A DNA stretch of 64,000 nucleotides, taken from positions 310,001-374,000 of the forward strand of contig NZ_JAQMWP010000007.1 of assembly GCF_030403745.1 (NCBI RefSeq), written 5' to 3'. Both the position numbers and the translations under genes were made by a program. Source of the DNA: Streptomyces sp. S.PB5. Its GTDB lineage: Bacteria; Actinomycetota; Actinomycetes; Streptomycetales; Streptomycetaceae. Positions 25,326 through 33,415 of this stretch are shown one piece after another; position 1 is the first letter of the stretch; the number at the start of each line of letters is the position of its first letter. The notes beneath the pieces were generated by a model, which did not search any database, was not told where the DNA came from, and worked only from the letters and a program-made list of their open reading frames with translations.

Positions 25326-25676
25326 CTACGTACGGTCGCCTTTAGGCTTGCCGCGCTGGTCAGGGGTGCCGTGCGGCGGCGGGCTGAAGGGCTGGGGAGA
25401 GGTCACCGGCGACACCGGGGAGCCGGTCCGGCCCTGCTGCTGCTCGGGACGCAGCGCCTGCGGATCGCCCGACGTCGGCTCGGCACCGGCCGCCAGCTGG
25501 TCCAGACGTGCCGTCAGGACCTCGGTCACCGGCACACGGTCGGCATGCGTCCGCTCGTACGCGAGCAAGGTCTCCACGTCCTCCGTGCCGAGCGATCGGA
25601 CGCGGCTCTCCAGACCACCGATGGGCAGGTGGTCGTAGTCGGGCAGGGGCAGGGTGCTGCGGCCGGGGTCGGTCAT
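25326..25676 (-). CDS. Small DUF8129-like helical protein
   Basis: A 116-residue protein starting MTDPGRSTLPLPDYDHLPIG. The conserved core reads GGLESRVRSLGTEDVETLLAYERTHADRVPV and forms two or three helices. A disordered Pro/Gly/Gln-rich tail with PKGDRT follows. This core recurs in many Streptomyces proteins with no known role; it may mediate protein-protein contact. A strong terminator follows directly. The DUF6479 gene upstream on the same strand may be co-transcribed (65-bp gap). Confidence 0.75.
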   Translation of the reverse strand: MTDPGRSTLPLPDYDHLPIGGLESRVRSLGTEDVETLLAYERTHADRVPVTEVLTARLDQLAAGAEPTSGDPQALRPEQQQGRTGSPVSPVTSPQPFSPPPHGTPDQRGKPKGDRT

Positions 25677-25741
25677 GGATCTCACTTCCCTCGGTGGGCC
25701 GGCCTTTGTGCGACGCCGGGTCGGTTGTGCGGGATGTCAGG

Positions 25742-26107
25742 TCAGCGGCCGCCGGGGCCGCCGCTGCCGAAGGAACCGCTGCTGCCCTCGGTCCACCGGG
25801 GCCGTTCCTTGTCCGGGCCGGTCCGGGTGGGCGAGTTGCCGAAGGCGGGCGACTCGTGCGGGGTAAGCCGGTGATCGCTCCGGGGCACCTCGTCGGGCTC
25901 ACGGTTCTCCAGCACCTCGCGGACCGGGCCGTCCTCGGGCAGCTGCGGCTGCTCCTCCGGAGTCGGCGGGGGCAGCTCCCGGCGCCGGATACGTGCGCCC
26001 AGCCAGAAGGCGCCGATCAGCATCGCCACGACCACGACACCCGCGACGATCAGTCCGATGCCGAGGGCGCCTCGGCCCGCGGCCACGTCCATCCATGCGG
26101 TAGTCAT
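25742..26107 (-). CDS. DUF6479-family single-pass membrane protein
   Basis: A 121-residue protein with one membrane helix near residues 11-32 (ALGIGLIVAGVVVVAMLIGAFW in two parts) followed by an RRRELPPPTPEEQP stretch. The conserved block GPVREVLENREPDEVPR continues into a Gly/Ser-rich tail. This is the DUF6479 pattern restricted to Streptomyces and relatives, with no known function. A GTG at 26113 is nearer to the GAGGGG ribosome binding site and is a possible start two codons earlier. It is divergent from the Cys-rich protein gene at 26215. Confidence 0.8.
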   Translation of the reverse strand: MTTAWMDVAAGRGALGIGLIVAGVVVVAMLIGAFWLGARIRRRELPPPTPEEQPQLPEDGPVREVLENREPDEVPRSDHRLTPHESPAFGNSPTRTGPDKERPRWTEGSSGSFGSGGPGGR

Positions 26108-26214
26108 GGGCACGCGAGTACCCCTCGCACCCCGCACGAACCACATCCGGAACACGGGCCGAAACCCAGGGGAGCACGGGGTTTGACCCGATCGGCCACG
26201 GCTACCCGTCTGGT

Positions 26215-26583
26215 GTGACGACGACCCAGCAGGAGCTCTTCCGGTTCCTGGAGGACCGCTTCGCGTGTGCGCAGGCGTGCACCGAGTGCGCCAGGGCGTG
26301 CGCTCTGCGTGCGAGCCTCGTGGATCCGGACGGGACCGAGGAACAGGAACTCGTACGACGCAAAGGCATCATGTGCGCGGAGGTCTGCGACGCGACGTGC
26401 CGGGTGCTGTCCGAGCAGAACCGCCTGGACGAGCACGGCATCCGTGTCCAGCTGGAGTGGTGCCGGACGGTCTGCCTGGAGTGCGCCCACGCCTTCGACA
26501 GGTGGCCCGGCGCCGAGGAGGCGGCGAAAGCCTGCCGCATGTGCGCCCAGGCGTGCACGGACTTCATGGCCACACTGAACTGA
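26215..26583 (+). CDS. Four-helix-bundle copper-storage-like cysteine-rich protein
   Basis: A 122-residue protein with 13 cysteines (C18, 22, 25, 29, 54, 58, 62, 83, 87, 90, 107, 110, 114) spaced 3-4 apart on four predicted helices. This is the DUF326/Csp arrangement, in which cysteines point into the bundle and bind many Cu(I) ions. The length and cysteine number match the copper storage proteins Csp1. No Tat signal is present, so it is predicted to be cytoplasmic, like Csp3. It may buffer copper or bind an iron-sulfur cluster. It begins at a GTG at 26215 and stands alone, divergent from the DUF6479 gene. Confidence 0.88.
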   Translation: MTTTQQELFRFLEDRFACAQACTECARACALRASLVDPDGTEEQELVRRKGIMCAEVCDATCRVLSEQNRLDEHGIRVQLEWCRTVCLECAHAFDRWPGAEEAAKACRMCAQACTDFMATLN

Positions 26584-26818
26584 CCTCGACGTCGCCCACG
26601 GCCCGGGCGCCCCCCGGTCCCGGTCGGGGCACATCGCGGTCCCACGGCGCCTCGCGCCGGAGGCCGCGCCCTGGCTGGGCCAGGTGCGTGTCCTGCCGGT
26701 GGCCGGAGGCGCGGTACCGGTGCCGGCCGTACGCCCGCCCGACCCGCTCTCACCCCCGGGGACGTCCCGTGTGTGCGTGAGCGCGTGTCCCGTCGCCGGC
26801 GCGAGGCGAGCCCCGGTC

Positions 26819-27385
26819 TCAGCCGAGCGCGCGCCCGAGCCGTACGTTCCAACGCTCCGCCCGGCCGCTGAGCTCGACCGCCGTGAGCGGTGGGACGTCC
26901 GTGCGCCAGAACGCCGACTCCGGTGCGCCGAGGGCTCGTACGACCGCCGCGCGGACGAGTTCGGGCTCGGCCACGGCGATGGCGCGGCCCGGTTCCCCGG
27001 CCAGCGAGTCCAGCCATGCCCCGGCCCGGTCGCAGACCGCGCGTACCGACTCCCCGCCGTGGGGTGCGGCGTCGGGGTCCGTCAGCCAACGCGCCAGTGA
27101 CTCCGGCTCCTTGGCGCTCACATCGGCCAGCGTCGAGCCGCGCCAGCGTCCGGCGTCCAGCGCGGCGAGCGCCATCGCGTCCTCGGCGTGGAGTCCGAGC
27201 GCGGCGGCGGTCTCGCGGCAGCGCACGGTGGGTGAGCACAGGGCCCGTTCGGCCGCCGGGAGGGAACCCGCGGCGGTCTGGGCGAGGCGGAGCCCGGTCG
27301 CGTCCAGCGAGCAGCCGTCGTCGAATCTGGCCTCCCGCAGCGCCTCGGTGATGGCGGGTGAGATCAACATCACTCGGCTCGTCAT
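26819..27385 (-). CDS. Histidine phosphatase-fold protein, catalytic histidines absent
   Basis: A 188-residue protein of the histidine phosphatase superfamily by layout: a later SLPAAERALCSPTVRCRETAAALG block and GGESVRAVCDRAGAWLDSL are clear. The catalytic RHG motif after the first strand is replaced by LISPAITEALRE, and the second histidine (usually THGG) by VAEPELVRAAV. It therefore probably has no phosphatase activity. It is transcribed divergently from the cobalamin riboswitch-controlled cbtBA genes, and CobC-type alpha-ribazole phosphatases share its fold, so a link to cobalamin or cobalt is plausible. The 235 bp downstream (26584-26818) hold no gene I can support. Confidence 0.82.
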   Translation of the reverse strand: MTSRVMLISPAITEALREARFDDGCSLDATGLRLAQTAAGSLPAAERALCSPTVRCRETAAALGLHAEDAMALAALDAGRWRGSTLADVSAKEPESLARWLTDPDAAPHGGESVRAVCDRAGAWLDSLAGEPGRAIAVAEPELVRAAVVRALGAPESAFWRTDVPPLTAVELSGRAERWNVRLGRALG

Positions 27386-27519
27386 ACGCCCATTCCCCCG
27401 CTCAACAACCCTTCCAAGATCGGTACTTGACGGCTCGAACATGCCTGCAGCGGCCCCCGGGGTGCTCCCATGCGCTCTTGGCCGCATCCCTCCCACGCGG
27501 TACCTTCTCGTGGATATCG

Positions 27520-27650
27520 ACGACGGTTCGGTGGAAGCCGGTGGGATTCCGGCACGGTCGCGCCACTGTATGCCGGGAACGCCCTTCGGGTGCGGGCCGG
27601 GTGAGTCAGACCCGCCCCGTCGTCCTGTGCACCACTGAAACGGGACGCGA
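27520..27650 (+). promoter_or_regulatory. Cobalamin (B12) riboswitch
   Basis: The conserved core of the AdoCbl riboswitch is visible: GGTTCGGTGGAAGCCGGTG, then the B12 box with CGCGCCACTGTA (27560-27571), then GAGTCAGACCCGCC. It ends shortly before the AGGAGGT ribosome binding site of cbtB at 27659-27665. High cobalamin should shut down cbtBA; whether by transcription stop or by hiding the ribosome binding site cannot be told here. The outer borders are approximate. Confidence 0.9.
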
Positions 27651-27672
27651 GTTCCCCCAGGAGGTACCTGCC

Positions 27673-27894
27673 ATGGCGCAGACCGTCGCCCAGCCGACCA
27701 CCGGCACCACCGCCGTACCCGCAAAGCTCCCGATCGGCGCCATCGCCCCCTGGGCGGTCTTCTTCGGCGTGCTGATGCTGGTCATGCTCTACTTCGTCGG
27801 CGCCGAACAGGGCGCCACCTCCCTCATCTCCGGCGAGGGCGTCCACGAGTGGGTGCACGACGCCCGCCATCTGCTCGGCTTCCCCTGCCACTGA
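27673..27894 (+). CDS. cbtB: Cobalt transporter subunit CbtB
   Basis: A 73-residue protein with one membrane helix (APWAVFFGVLMLVMLYFVGA, residues ~24-43) and a histidine-bearing C-terminus HEWVHDARHLLGFPCH, which is the CbtB signature and probably binds cobalt. It pairs with CbtA. The ATG at 27673 follows AGGAGGT by seven bases. It is the first gene after the B12 riboswitch, so its synthesis falls when cobalamin is plentiful. Confidence 0.93.
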   Translation: MAQTVAQPTTGTTAVPAKLPIGAIAPWAVFFGVLMLVMLYFVGAEQGATSLISGEGVHEWVHDARHLLGFPCH

Positions 27895-27919
27895 CAGAGA
27901 CGAGGAAGCCACTTCCCGC

Positions 27920-28684
27920 ATGAACTCCGCAACTGTCAGAAACCTCCTGGTCCGCGGCATGCTCGCGGGCCTCGCCGCGGGTCTGGCCGCTCTCGTCGTC
28001 GCGTACTTCCTGGGTGAACCGCGCGTCGACGAGGCGATCGCCTTCGAGGAGGCCCACGCCCATGAGCACGGCGGCGAGGAACTCGTCAGCCGCACCCTGC
28101 AGTCCAGCGCGGGACTGTCCACCGGCGTCCTCGTCTACGGGGTCGCCTTCGGCGGTATCGCGGCGCTCGCCTACTGCTTCGCACTGGGCCGCATCGGCCG
28201 CTTCGGGCCGCGCGCGAGCGCGCTGCTCCTGGCGGCCGCCGGACTCGTCTCCGTCTACGTCGTCCCGTTCCTGAAGTACCCGGCCAACCCGCCGGCCGTG
28301 GGCGACCCCGACACCCTCAACGAGCGCACCACGCTGTACTTCCTGATGATCGTGCTCAGCGTGCTGCTGACGGTCGGCACGGTCATCCTGGGCAAGCGCC
28401 TCGCCCCGCGCCTGGGCAACTGGAACGCCACCCTCGCGGCGGGCGCGTTCTTCGTCCTCGCGGTCGGTCTGGCGTACGTCTTCCTGCCCACGTACGGCAA
28501 CATGGTCCCGGACGGCTTCCCGGCCGCCCTGCTCTGGGAGTACCGACTCGCCGCCCTCGCCGTGCAGGTGACCCTGTGGACCTCCTTCGGGCTGGTCTTC
28601 GGGCTGCTGGCGGAGCGGCTGCTGGCCCCGAGGACGGCCACGGAGCCGGCGGGCGCCGCGAGGCCGACTCCCGTCGCCCACTGA
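27920..28684 (+). CDS. cbtA: Cobalt transporter CbtA family protein
   Basis: A 254-residue membrane protein with about six hydrophobic segments. The family features are an N-terminal NLLVRGMLAGLAAGLAA helix, a His-rich loop EEAHAHEHGGEE, and LPTYGNMVPDGFPAALLWEYR. CbtA is predicted to import cobalt for cobalamin synthesis together with CbtB, which precedes it by 25 bp. The two form a riboswitch-controlled operon closed by the hairpin at 28722-28753. Confidence 0.93.
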   Translation: MNSATVRNLLVRGMLAGLAAGLAALVVAYFLGEPRVDEAIAFEEAHAHEHGGEELVSRTLQSSAGLSTGVLVYGVAFGGIAALAYCFALGRIGRFGPRASALLLAAAGLVSVYVVPFLKYPANPPAVGDPDTLNERTTLYFLMIVLSVLLTVGTVILGKRLAPRLGNWNATLAAGAFFVLAVGLAYVFLPTYGNMVPDGFPAALLWEYRLAALAVQVTLWTSFGLVFGLLAERLLAPRTATEPAGAARPTPVAH

Positions 28685-28721
28685 GCGGTTCGAGCAGCAC
28701 CGCGCGCGGCGGTTCGCGCCG

Positions 28722-28753
28722 GAAAGGGCCCCCGGTACGCCGGGGGCCCTTTC
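28722..28753. terminator. Terminator of the cbtBA operon
   Basis: Perfect 14-bp arms GAAAGGGCCCCCGG and CCGGGGGCCCTTTC enclose TACG, 37 bp after the cbtA stop. Confidence 0.85.
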
Positions 28754-28778
28754 GCGTGTCCTCGCCATTCCCAATTTC

Positions 28779-28792
28779 TGGAACACGTTCTA
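28779..28792. promoter_or_regulatory. KstR-like operator
   Basis: TGGAACACGTTCTA fits the published KstR consensus TNNAACNNGTTNNA exactly. It lies 44 bp before the acyl-CoA dehydrogenase start. KstR is a TetR repressor of cholesterol catabolism genes released by 3-oxo-steroid CoA esters. Confidence 0.6.
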
Positions 28793-28836
28793 CCGTGTCC
28801 GCCGACAGGACCGGTCCCGGGGAGCCTGGAGGCGCC

Positions 28837-30015
28837 GTGCATCTCGAATACACGCCCGAGCAGCAGCGGCTGCGCACCGAACTGCGCGCGTACTTCGCCC
28901 AGTTGGTCCCGGAGGACGCGCACGCACGGCACGGCGACAAACGGGAGCAGAAGCGCTTCTACCGCGACATCATCCGTCGGCTCGGCGCCGACCGCTGGCT
29001 GGGCGTCGGCTGGCCGAAGGAGTACGGCGGACGCGGACTGAGCGCGATCGAGCAGTTCATCTTCTTCGACGAGGCCGCCCAGGCCGGCGTACCGCTGCCG
29101 CTCATGGCGCTCAACACCGTCGGCCCCACGATCATGCAGTTCGGCACGGACGAACAGAAGGCGTACTTCCTGCCGAAGATCCTCTCCGGCGAGATCGACT
29201 TCGCGATCGGCTACAGCGAGCCCGACGCGGGCACGGACCTGGCGTCGCTGAAGACGCGCGCGGTACGCGACGGCGACGAGTATGTCGTCAATGGCCAGAA
29301 GATCTGGACGACCAACGGCGACACCGCCGACTGGGTGTGGCTGGCGACCCGCACCGACCCGGCCGCCCCGCCGCACAAGGGCATCACCATGCTCCTGGTG
29401 CCGACCACCGACCCCGGCTACTCCTGCACCGTCATCAACACCCTCGCCGGCCACGACACCACGGCCAGCTACTACGAGGACATCCGCGTTCCCGTCACCC
29501 ACCGCGTCGGCGCCGAGAACCAGGGCTGGCGGCTGATCACCAACCAGCTCAACCACGAACGCGTCACCCTCGCCGCCCACGGCACCATGGCGATCCGTGC
29601 CCTGCACGACGTCCAGCGCTGGGCGACCGAGACCAAACTCGCCGACGGTCGCCGTGTCGTCGACCTGCCCTGGGTGCGCCGCCGCCTCGCCCGGACCCAC
29701 ACCCGCCTCGAAGCCCTCAAGCTCCTCAACTGGCAGATGGTCAGCGCGGTCCAGGACGGCACCCTCACCCCGCAGGACGCCTCCGCGGTCAAGGTCTACG
29801 GCTCCGAGGCCCGCCGCGACGCCTACGCCTGGCTGATGGAGATCGTCGGCGCGGCGGGCGCCCTGAAGGAGGGCTCCGCGGGCACGGTCCTCCACGGTGA
29901 GCTGGAGCGCGGCTACCGGTCGGCCGTCATCTTCACCTTCGGCGGCGGCAACAACGAGATCCAGCGCGAGATCATCTCGTGGATCGGTCTGGGGATGCCG
30001 CGGGTACGGCGTTAA
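28837..30015 (+). CDS. Acyl-CoA dehydrogenase
   Basis: A 392-residue FadE-type flavoenzyme that oxidises acyl-CoA to enoyl-CoA. The FAD-binding motif YSEPDAGTDLASLKT and the end motif GGGNNEIQREIISW are clear. The start is the GTG at 28837 with GGAGG four bases upstream. The KstR-like box before it and its similarity to steroid-type FadE proteins suggest that it acts on branched or ring-bearing acyl chains. It is followed after 9 bp by the MpaB-type oxygenase gene, with which it probably forms an operon. Confidence 0.92.
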   Translation: MHLEYTPEQQRLRTELRAYFAQLVPEDAHARHGDKREQKRFYRDIIRRLGADRWLGVGWPKEYGGRGLSAIEQFIFFDEAAQAGVPLPLMALNTVGPTIMQFGTDEQKAYFLPKILSGEIDFAIGYSEPDAGTDLASLKTRAVRDGDEYVVNGQKIWTTNGDTADWVWLATRTDPAAPPHKGITMLLVPTTDPGYSCTVINTLAGHDTTASYYEDIRVPVTHRVGAENQGWRLITNQLNHERVTLAAHGTMAIRALHDVQRWATETKLADGRRVVDLPWVRRRLARTHTRLEALKLLNWQMVSAVQDGTLTPQDASAVKVYGSEARRDAYAWLMEIVGAAGALKEGSAGTVLHGELERGYRSAVIFTFGGGNNEIQREIISWIGLGMPRVRR

Positions 30016-30024
30016 CCTGCCGGT

Positions 30025-30867
30025 ATGGGTGATCCCGGGCTGTTCACACCGAACTCGGTGACCTGGCAGATGCACGGCGACCCGATGATGTGGGTCGCCG
30101 GGGTCCGCGCGCTGTACCTCCAGGCCCTGCACCCCCGTGCGGTGCGCGGGGTCATGCAGAACTCCGACTTCCGCGAGGACGCCTGGGGCCGCCTCCTGCG
30201 CACCGCGAACTTCGTCGGCACCATCACGTACGGCACCACCGAGGCGGCGGAGAAGGCCGGTGCACGGGTGCGGAAGATCCACACCATGCTGTCGGCCGTC
30301 GACCCGGACACCGGGGAGCGGTACGGCGTCGACGAACCCGAGCTGCTGCTGTGGGTGCACTGCGCCGAGATCGACTCCTATCTGCACGTCGCCCGCCGCT
30401 CCGGGTTCCGTCTCACCGACGAACTGGCCGACCGCTACATAGCCGAACACCGCGTCAGCGCGCGGCTGGTGGGCCTGGACCCGGACGCCGTACCCGCGAA
30501 CCAGGCGGAGATGGCCGCCTACTTCGAGAAGGTGCGACCCGAACTCGCGGTGGGACCCGAGGCACGCGCGGTGGACGACTTCCTGCTCCGCCCGCCGACG
30601 CATCCGCTCCTCGTCCCGGCGCGCGAGGTGCTGTGGCGGCGCGTGGCGCAGCTGGCGTACGCCGCTCTGCCGCCGTACGCCCACGAGCTGTACGGCAGAC
30701 CGGCCCCGAAACCCGCCACCGTCACCCGTCAGTTGCGTGCCACGGGCACCCTGTTGCGCTGTGTTCCCGCACGTCTGCGCTGGCAACTCCCGCCCAAACA
30801 CATCATCCGGGCCATGTCACGGCTCGGCCCCGGCTCGCGCCCGGCACCATACAAAGTGGGTGGATAG
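30025..30867 (+). CDS. MpaB/Lcp-type oxygenase domain protein (DUF2236)
   Basis: A 280-residue protein of the MpaB/latex-clearing-protein superfamily, whose members bind a b-type haem and oxidise isoprenoid or fatty substrates. Family features are RALYLQALHPRAVRGV near residue 33, RTANFVGTITYGTTEAA, and the LLWVHCAEIDSYLHVARR helix with a conserved histidine. The C-terminal part has PPYAHELYG and a basic ending. No signal peptide is present, so it is cytoplasmic. It lies 9 bp after an acyl-CoA dehydrogenase gene; a joint function on a hydrophobic acyl compound is likely but unproven. Confidence 0.9.
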   Translation: MGDPGLFTPNSVTWQMHGDPMMWVAGVRALYLQALHPRAVRGVMQNSDFREDAWGRLLRTANFVGTITYGTTEAAEKAGARVRKIHTMLSAVDPDTGERYGVDEPELLLWVHCAEIDSYLHVARRSGFRLTDELADRYIAEHRVSARLVGLDPDAVPANQAEMAAYFEKVRPELAVGPEARAVDDFLLRPPTHPLLVPAREVLWRRVAQLAYAALPPYAHELYGRPAPKPATVTRQLRATGTLLRCVPARLRWQLPPKHIIRAMSRLGPGSRPAPYKVGG

Positions 30868-30923
30868 CTCGCCATACTGGACGGGCCAGGGGCGGGCGAG
30901 ACCATCGGGGGCGATCGCAGCAG

Positions 30924-33161
30924 ATGGGGGACAGCAAGCTGATCCAGGGCCGGTACCGGCTGCTCGAGCTGATCGGGCGCGGCGGCATGGGCGAGGTGTG
31001 GCGGGCACGCGACGAGTCGCTGGGCCGTCGTGTCGCCGTGAAGTGCCTCAAGCCGCTCGGACCCTCCCACGACCAGTCCTTCACCCGGGTGCTGCGCGAG
31101 AGATTCCGCCGGGAGGCGAGGGTCGCCGCCGCCCTTCAGCACCGCGGGGTCACCGTCGTCCATGACTTCGGGGAGTCCGACGGAATCCTGTACCTCGTCA
31201 TGGAGTTGCTGGAGGGCCGCAACCTCAGCCAGCTCCTGGAGGACAACAGACACCACCCGCTGCCCGTCGAGGACATCATCGAGATCGCCGACCAGGTCTC
31301 CGCCGCCCTCGCCTACACCCATCAACAGGGCATCGTGCACCGGGACCTGAAACCCGCGAACATCATGCGGCTCACCGACGGCACGGTGAAGATCTGCGAC
31401 TTCGGCATCGCCCGCCTCGGCCATGACATCGGCTTCACCTCCCGGCTCACCGGCACCGGTATCGCCATGGGGACCCCGCACTACATGTCGCCGGAGCAGA
31501 TCGGCGGCTCCGAGGTCGACCAGCGCAGCGACCTGTACTCGCTGGGGTGCGTGCTGTACGAGATCGCCACCGGGGTACCGCCGTTCGACCTCGACGACGC
31601 CTGGGCGATCCTCGTCGGCCACCGCGACACCCCGCCCCGGCCGCCGCGCAGCCATCGCGCCGAGGTCCCCGAGTACTTCGAGAAGATCATCCTGGACCTG
31701 CTGGCCAAGCTCCCCGAGCAACGTCCGCACGATGCGCGCGAGTTGGGCCGCCGGATCAGCCTGGGCCGTACGACACCGGCGTACGTGCCCACGGTGGTGA
31801 CCCCCCAGCCGGTGCTCAGGCCCGAGCCCACGGCCCGTGAGGTGCGGCTGCCGTCCTGGACCCGGGGCATGACCACCGGCCACAAGGCCACCGGTGCGGG
31901 GCTGGCGGCCACACCTCCGGACGCCGGTGCCGGGCTGACCGGCGAGTGGATCCCGCGGCCCGCCGCGGGCCGCCCCGACACCCGCGCCCCGGACGAGGAT
32001 CCGCCCGCCCCGCCCCCGGAGACGCTCACCGCACTCGCCGGACGCCACAACGCCGGGCTCAGCCTGGGCCGGCTCGGCCGCTGGGCGGAGGCCGGTGAAG
32101 TGCACCGGGCGGTCGCCGCCGAACGCGAGCACCTCCTCGGCCCCGACCACCCCGACACCCTCGCCAGCCGCTACGAGGTCGCCTTCACCCTCAGCCGCAC
32201 CGGCCGCGCCGCCGACGCCCTGCGCGAGTACAAGCACGTCGCCCGCAGCCGCAGCCTCTCCCTCGGCCCGGACCACGCCGACACCCTCGCCGCCCGCCAG
32301 GAAATGGCGTACGTCCTCGGGCAGTTGGGCCGCCACTTCGACGCCCACCAGGTCTATACGTCCGTCCTCGCCGCCCGCGAGCGCACCATGGGACCCGACC
32401 ACCCCGACACCCTGCGCTGCCGCCACAACCTCGCCTTCAACCTCAGCAGACTCGGCCGCCTGGAGGACTCGTACCGCATGGCCTGCGACGTGGCGGCGGC
32501 CCGCGCCCGGGTACTCGGTCCCGGCCATCCCGACACCCTGGTCACCCGCTACGAAGTCGCCTACGCCCTCGGCCAGTTGGGCCGCTGGCCGGAAGCCCTG
32601 CAGACCTACCACGAGGTCGCCGAGGCCCGCGCCCAGGCCCTCGGCCCCGACCACCCGGACACCCTCGCCGCCCGCTACGAGGTCGGCATCAGCCTCGGCC
32701 GCCTCGGCCGCAGCGGCGACGCCCTCCAGCTCTACCGCGACCTCATCGACGACCGCACCCGCATCCACGGCCCGGCCCACCCCGAGACCCTCCGCGCCCG
32801 CCACGGCCTCGGCGTCAACCTCGGCCGCCTCGGCCGCTGGGAGGAAGCCCTCGCGGAATCCCGGGACGTCTGCGCGATCCGCGAGCGCGTCCTGGGCCCG
32901 GAGCACCCCGACACCCTGGTCAGCCGCCGCGAGGTGGCCGTCGGCCTCGGCTGGCTCGGCCGCTGGGCCGACGCCCTCACCGAGTACCGCCGAGTCGCCG
33001 CCGCCCGCGAACGCGTCCTGGGCGCCGACCACCCCGACACCCTCGCCAGCCGCAACGACGAGGCCCACTGCCTGGAACAACTCGGCCGCGGCGCGGAGGC
33101 GGTCGAGCTGTACCGGAGGGTGGCGGTGCTGCGGCAGCAGCGGGCGGCGGGCGGACCGTGA
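30924..33161 (+). CDS. Ser/Thr protein kinase with tandem TPR array
   Basis: A 745-residue kinase. The kinase domain spans residues ~10-275, with the glycine loop GRGGMGEVWRARDE, lysine VAVKCL, catalytic HRDLKPANIM, DFGIARL and SPEQIGG. A Pro-rich linker (about 280-370) follows. The C-terminal 370 residues hold eight near-identical 42-residue tetratricopeptide repeats, each with LGxDHPDTL and a GRLGRW-type turn, preceded by a partial repeat. There is no transmembrane helix or PASTA domain, so it is a cytoplasmic kinase whose TPR array recruits partners. The start MGDSKLIQGRYRL at 30924 fits the family. The 254 bp after its stop hold no gene. Confidence 0.93.
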   Translation: MGDSKLIQGRYRLLELIGRGGMGEVWRARDESLGRRVAVKCLKPLGPSHDQSFTRVLRERFRREARVAAALQHRGVTVVHDFGESDGILYLVMELLEGRNLSQLLEDNRHHPLPVEDIIEIADQVSAALAYTHQQGIVHRDLKPANIMRLTDGTVKICDFGIARLGHDIGFTSRLTGTGIAMGTPHYMSPEQIGGSEVDQRSDLYSLGCVLYEIATGVPPFDLDDAWAILVGHRDTPPRPPRSHRAEVPEYFEKIILDLLAKLPEQRPHDARELGRRISLGRTTPAYVPTVVTPQPVLRPEPTAREVRLPSWTRGMTTGHKATGAGLAATPPDAGAGLTGEWIPRPAAGRPDTRAPDEDPPAPPPETLTALAGRHNAGLSLGRLGRWAEAGEVHRAVAAEREHLLGPDHPDTLASRYEVAFTLSRTGRAADALREYKHVARSRSLSLGPDHADTLAARQEMAYVLGQLGRHFDAHQVYTSVLAARERTMGPDHPDTLRCRHNLAFNLSRLGRLEDSYRMACDVAAARARVLGPGHPDTLVTRYEVAYALGQLGRWPEALQTYHEVAEARAQALGPDHPDTLAARYEVGISLGRLGRSGDALQLYRDLIDDRTRIHGPAHPETLRARHGLGVNLGRLGRWEEALAESRDVCAIRERVLGPEHPDTLVSRREVAVGLGWLGRWADALTEYRRVAAARERVLGADHPDTLASRNDEAHCLEQLGRGAEAVELYRRVAVLRQQRAAGGP
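32139..33146 (+). repeat. Eight-fold 126-bp tandem repeat (TPR-coding)
   Basis: The sequence repeats with an exact 126-bp period, eight times, from 32139 to 33146. Each unit begins with a GGCCCCGACCACCCCGACAC-like stretch and encodes one 42-residue TPR. Conservation at the DNA level suggests that copies expand or contract by recombination. Confidence 0.9.
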
Positions 33162-33415
33162 CGTCGTGGGCCGGGGGCGGCGGCCCTGTGGTGGGGGCGC
33201 CGCAGGGGCGGACGGTGCCCGGTGGGGCCTGGCTCGTTGTGCGGGTTCCGCGCGCTGCGACGGCGCGGCGCCTCCGGCGGCCCTGCCGCCGCGCTTCGAG
33301 GCCCGCCTTGCTGCTGCCCCGGCGCGCGCCGGCCACGCCACCCACCGGATGCGGCCCCTGACCCCGTCGCCGTACACCCCTGGCCGCTGACGATCATCGC
33401 GTGTTACGAAGAGAC

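Noticed and set aside
26584..26818. Possible small gene between the Cys-rich and phosphatase-fold genes
   Set aside because: Open frames exist but have no ribosome binding site, Pro/Arg-rich random composition and no family resemblance.
28255..30801. An 848-codon minus-strand open frame over cbtA, acyl-CoA dehydrogenase and MpaB genes
   Set aside because: It is antisense to three well-supported genes and has no recognisable domain.
32139..33146. Direct repeats as a possible CRISPR or satellite
   Set aside because: They are in frame and code for TPR units of a kinase.
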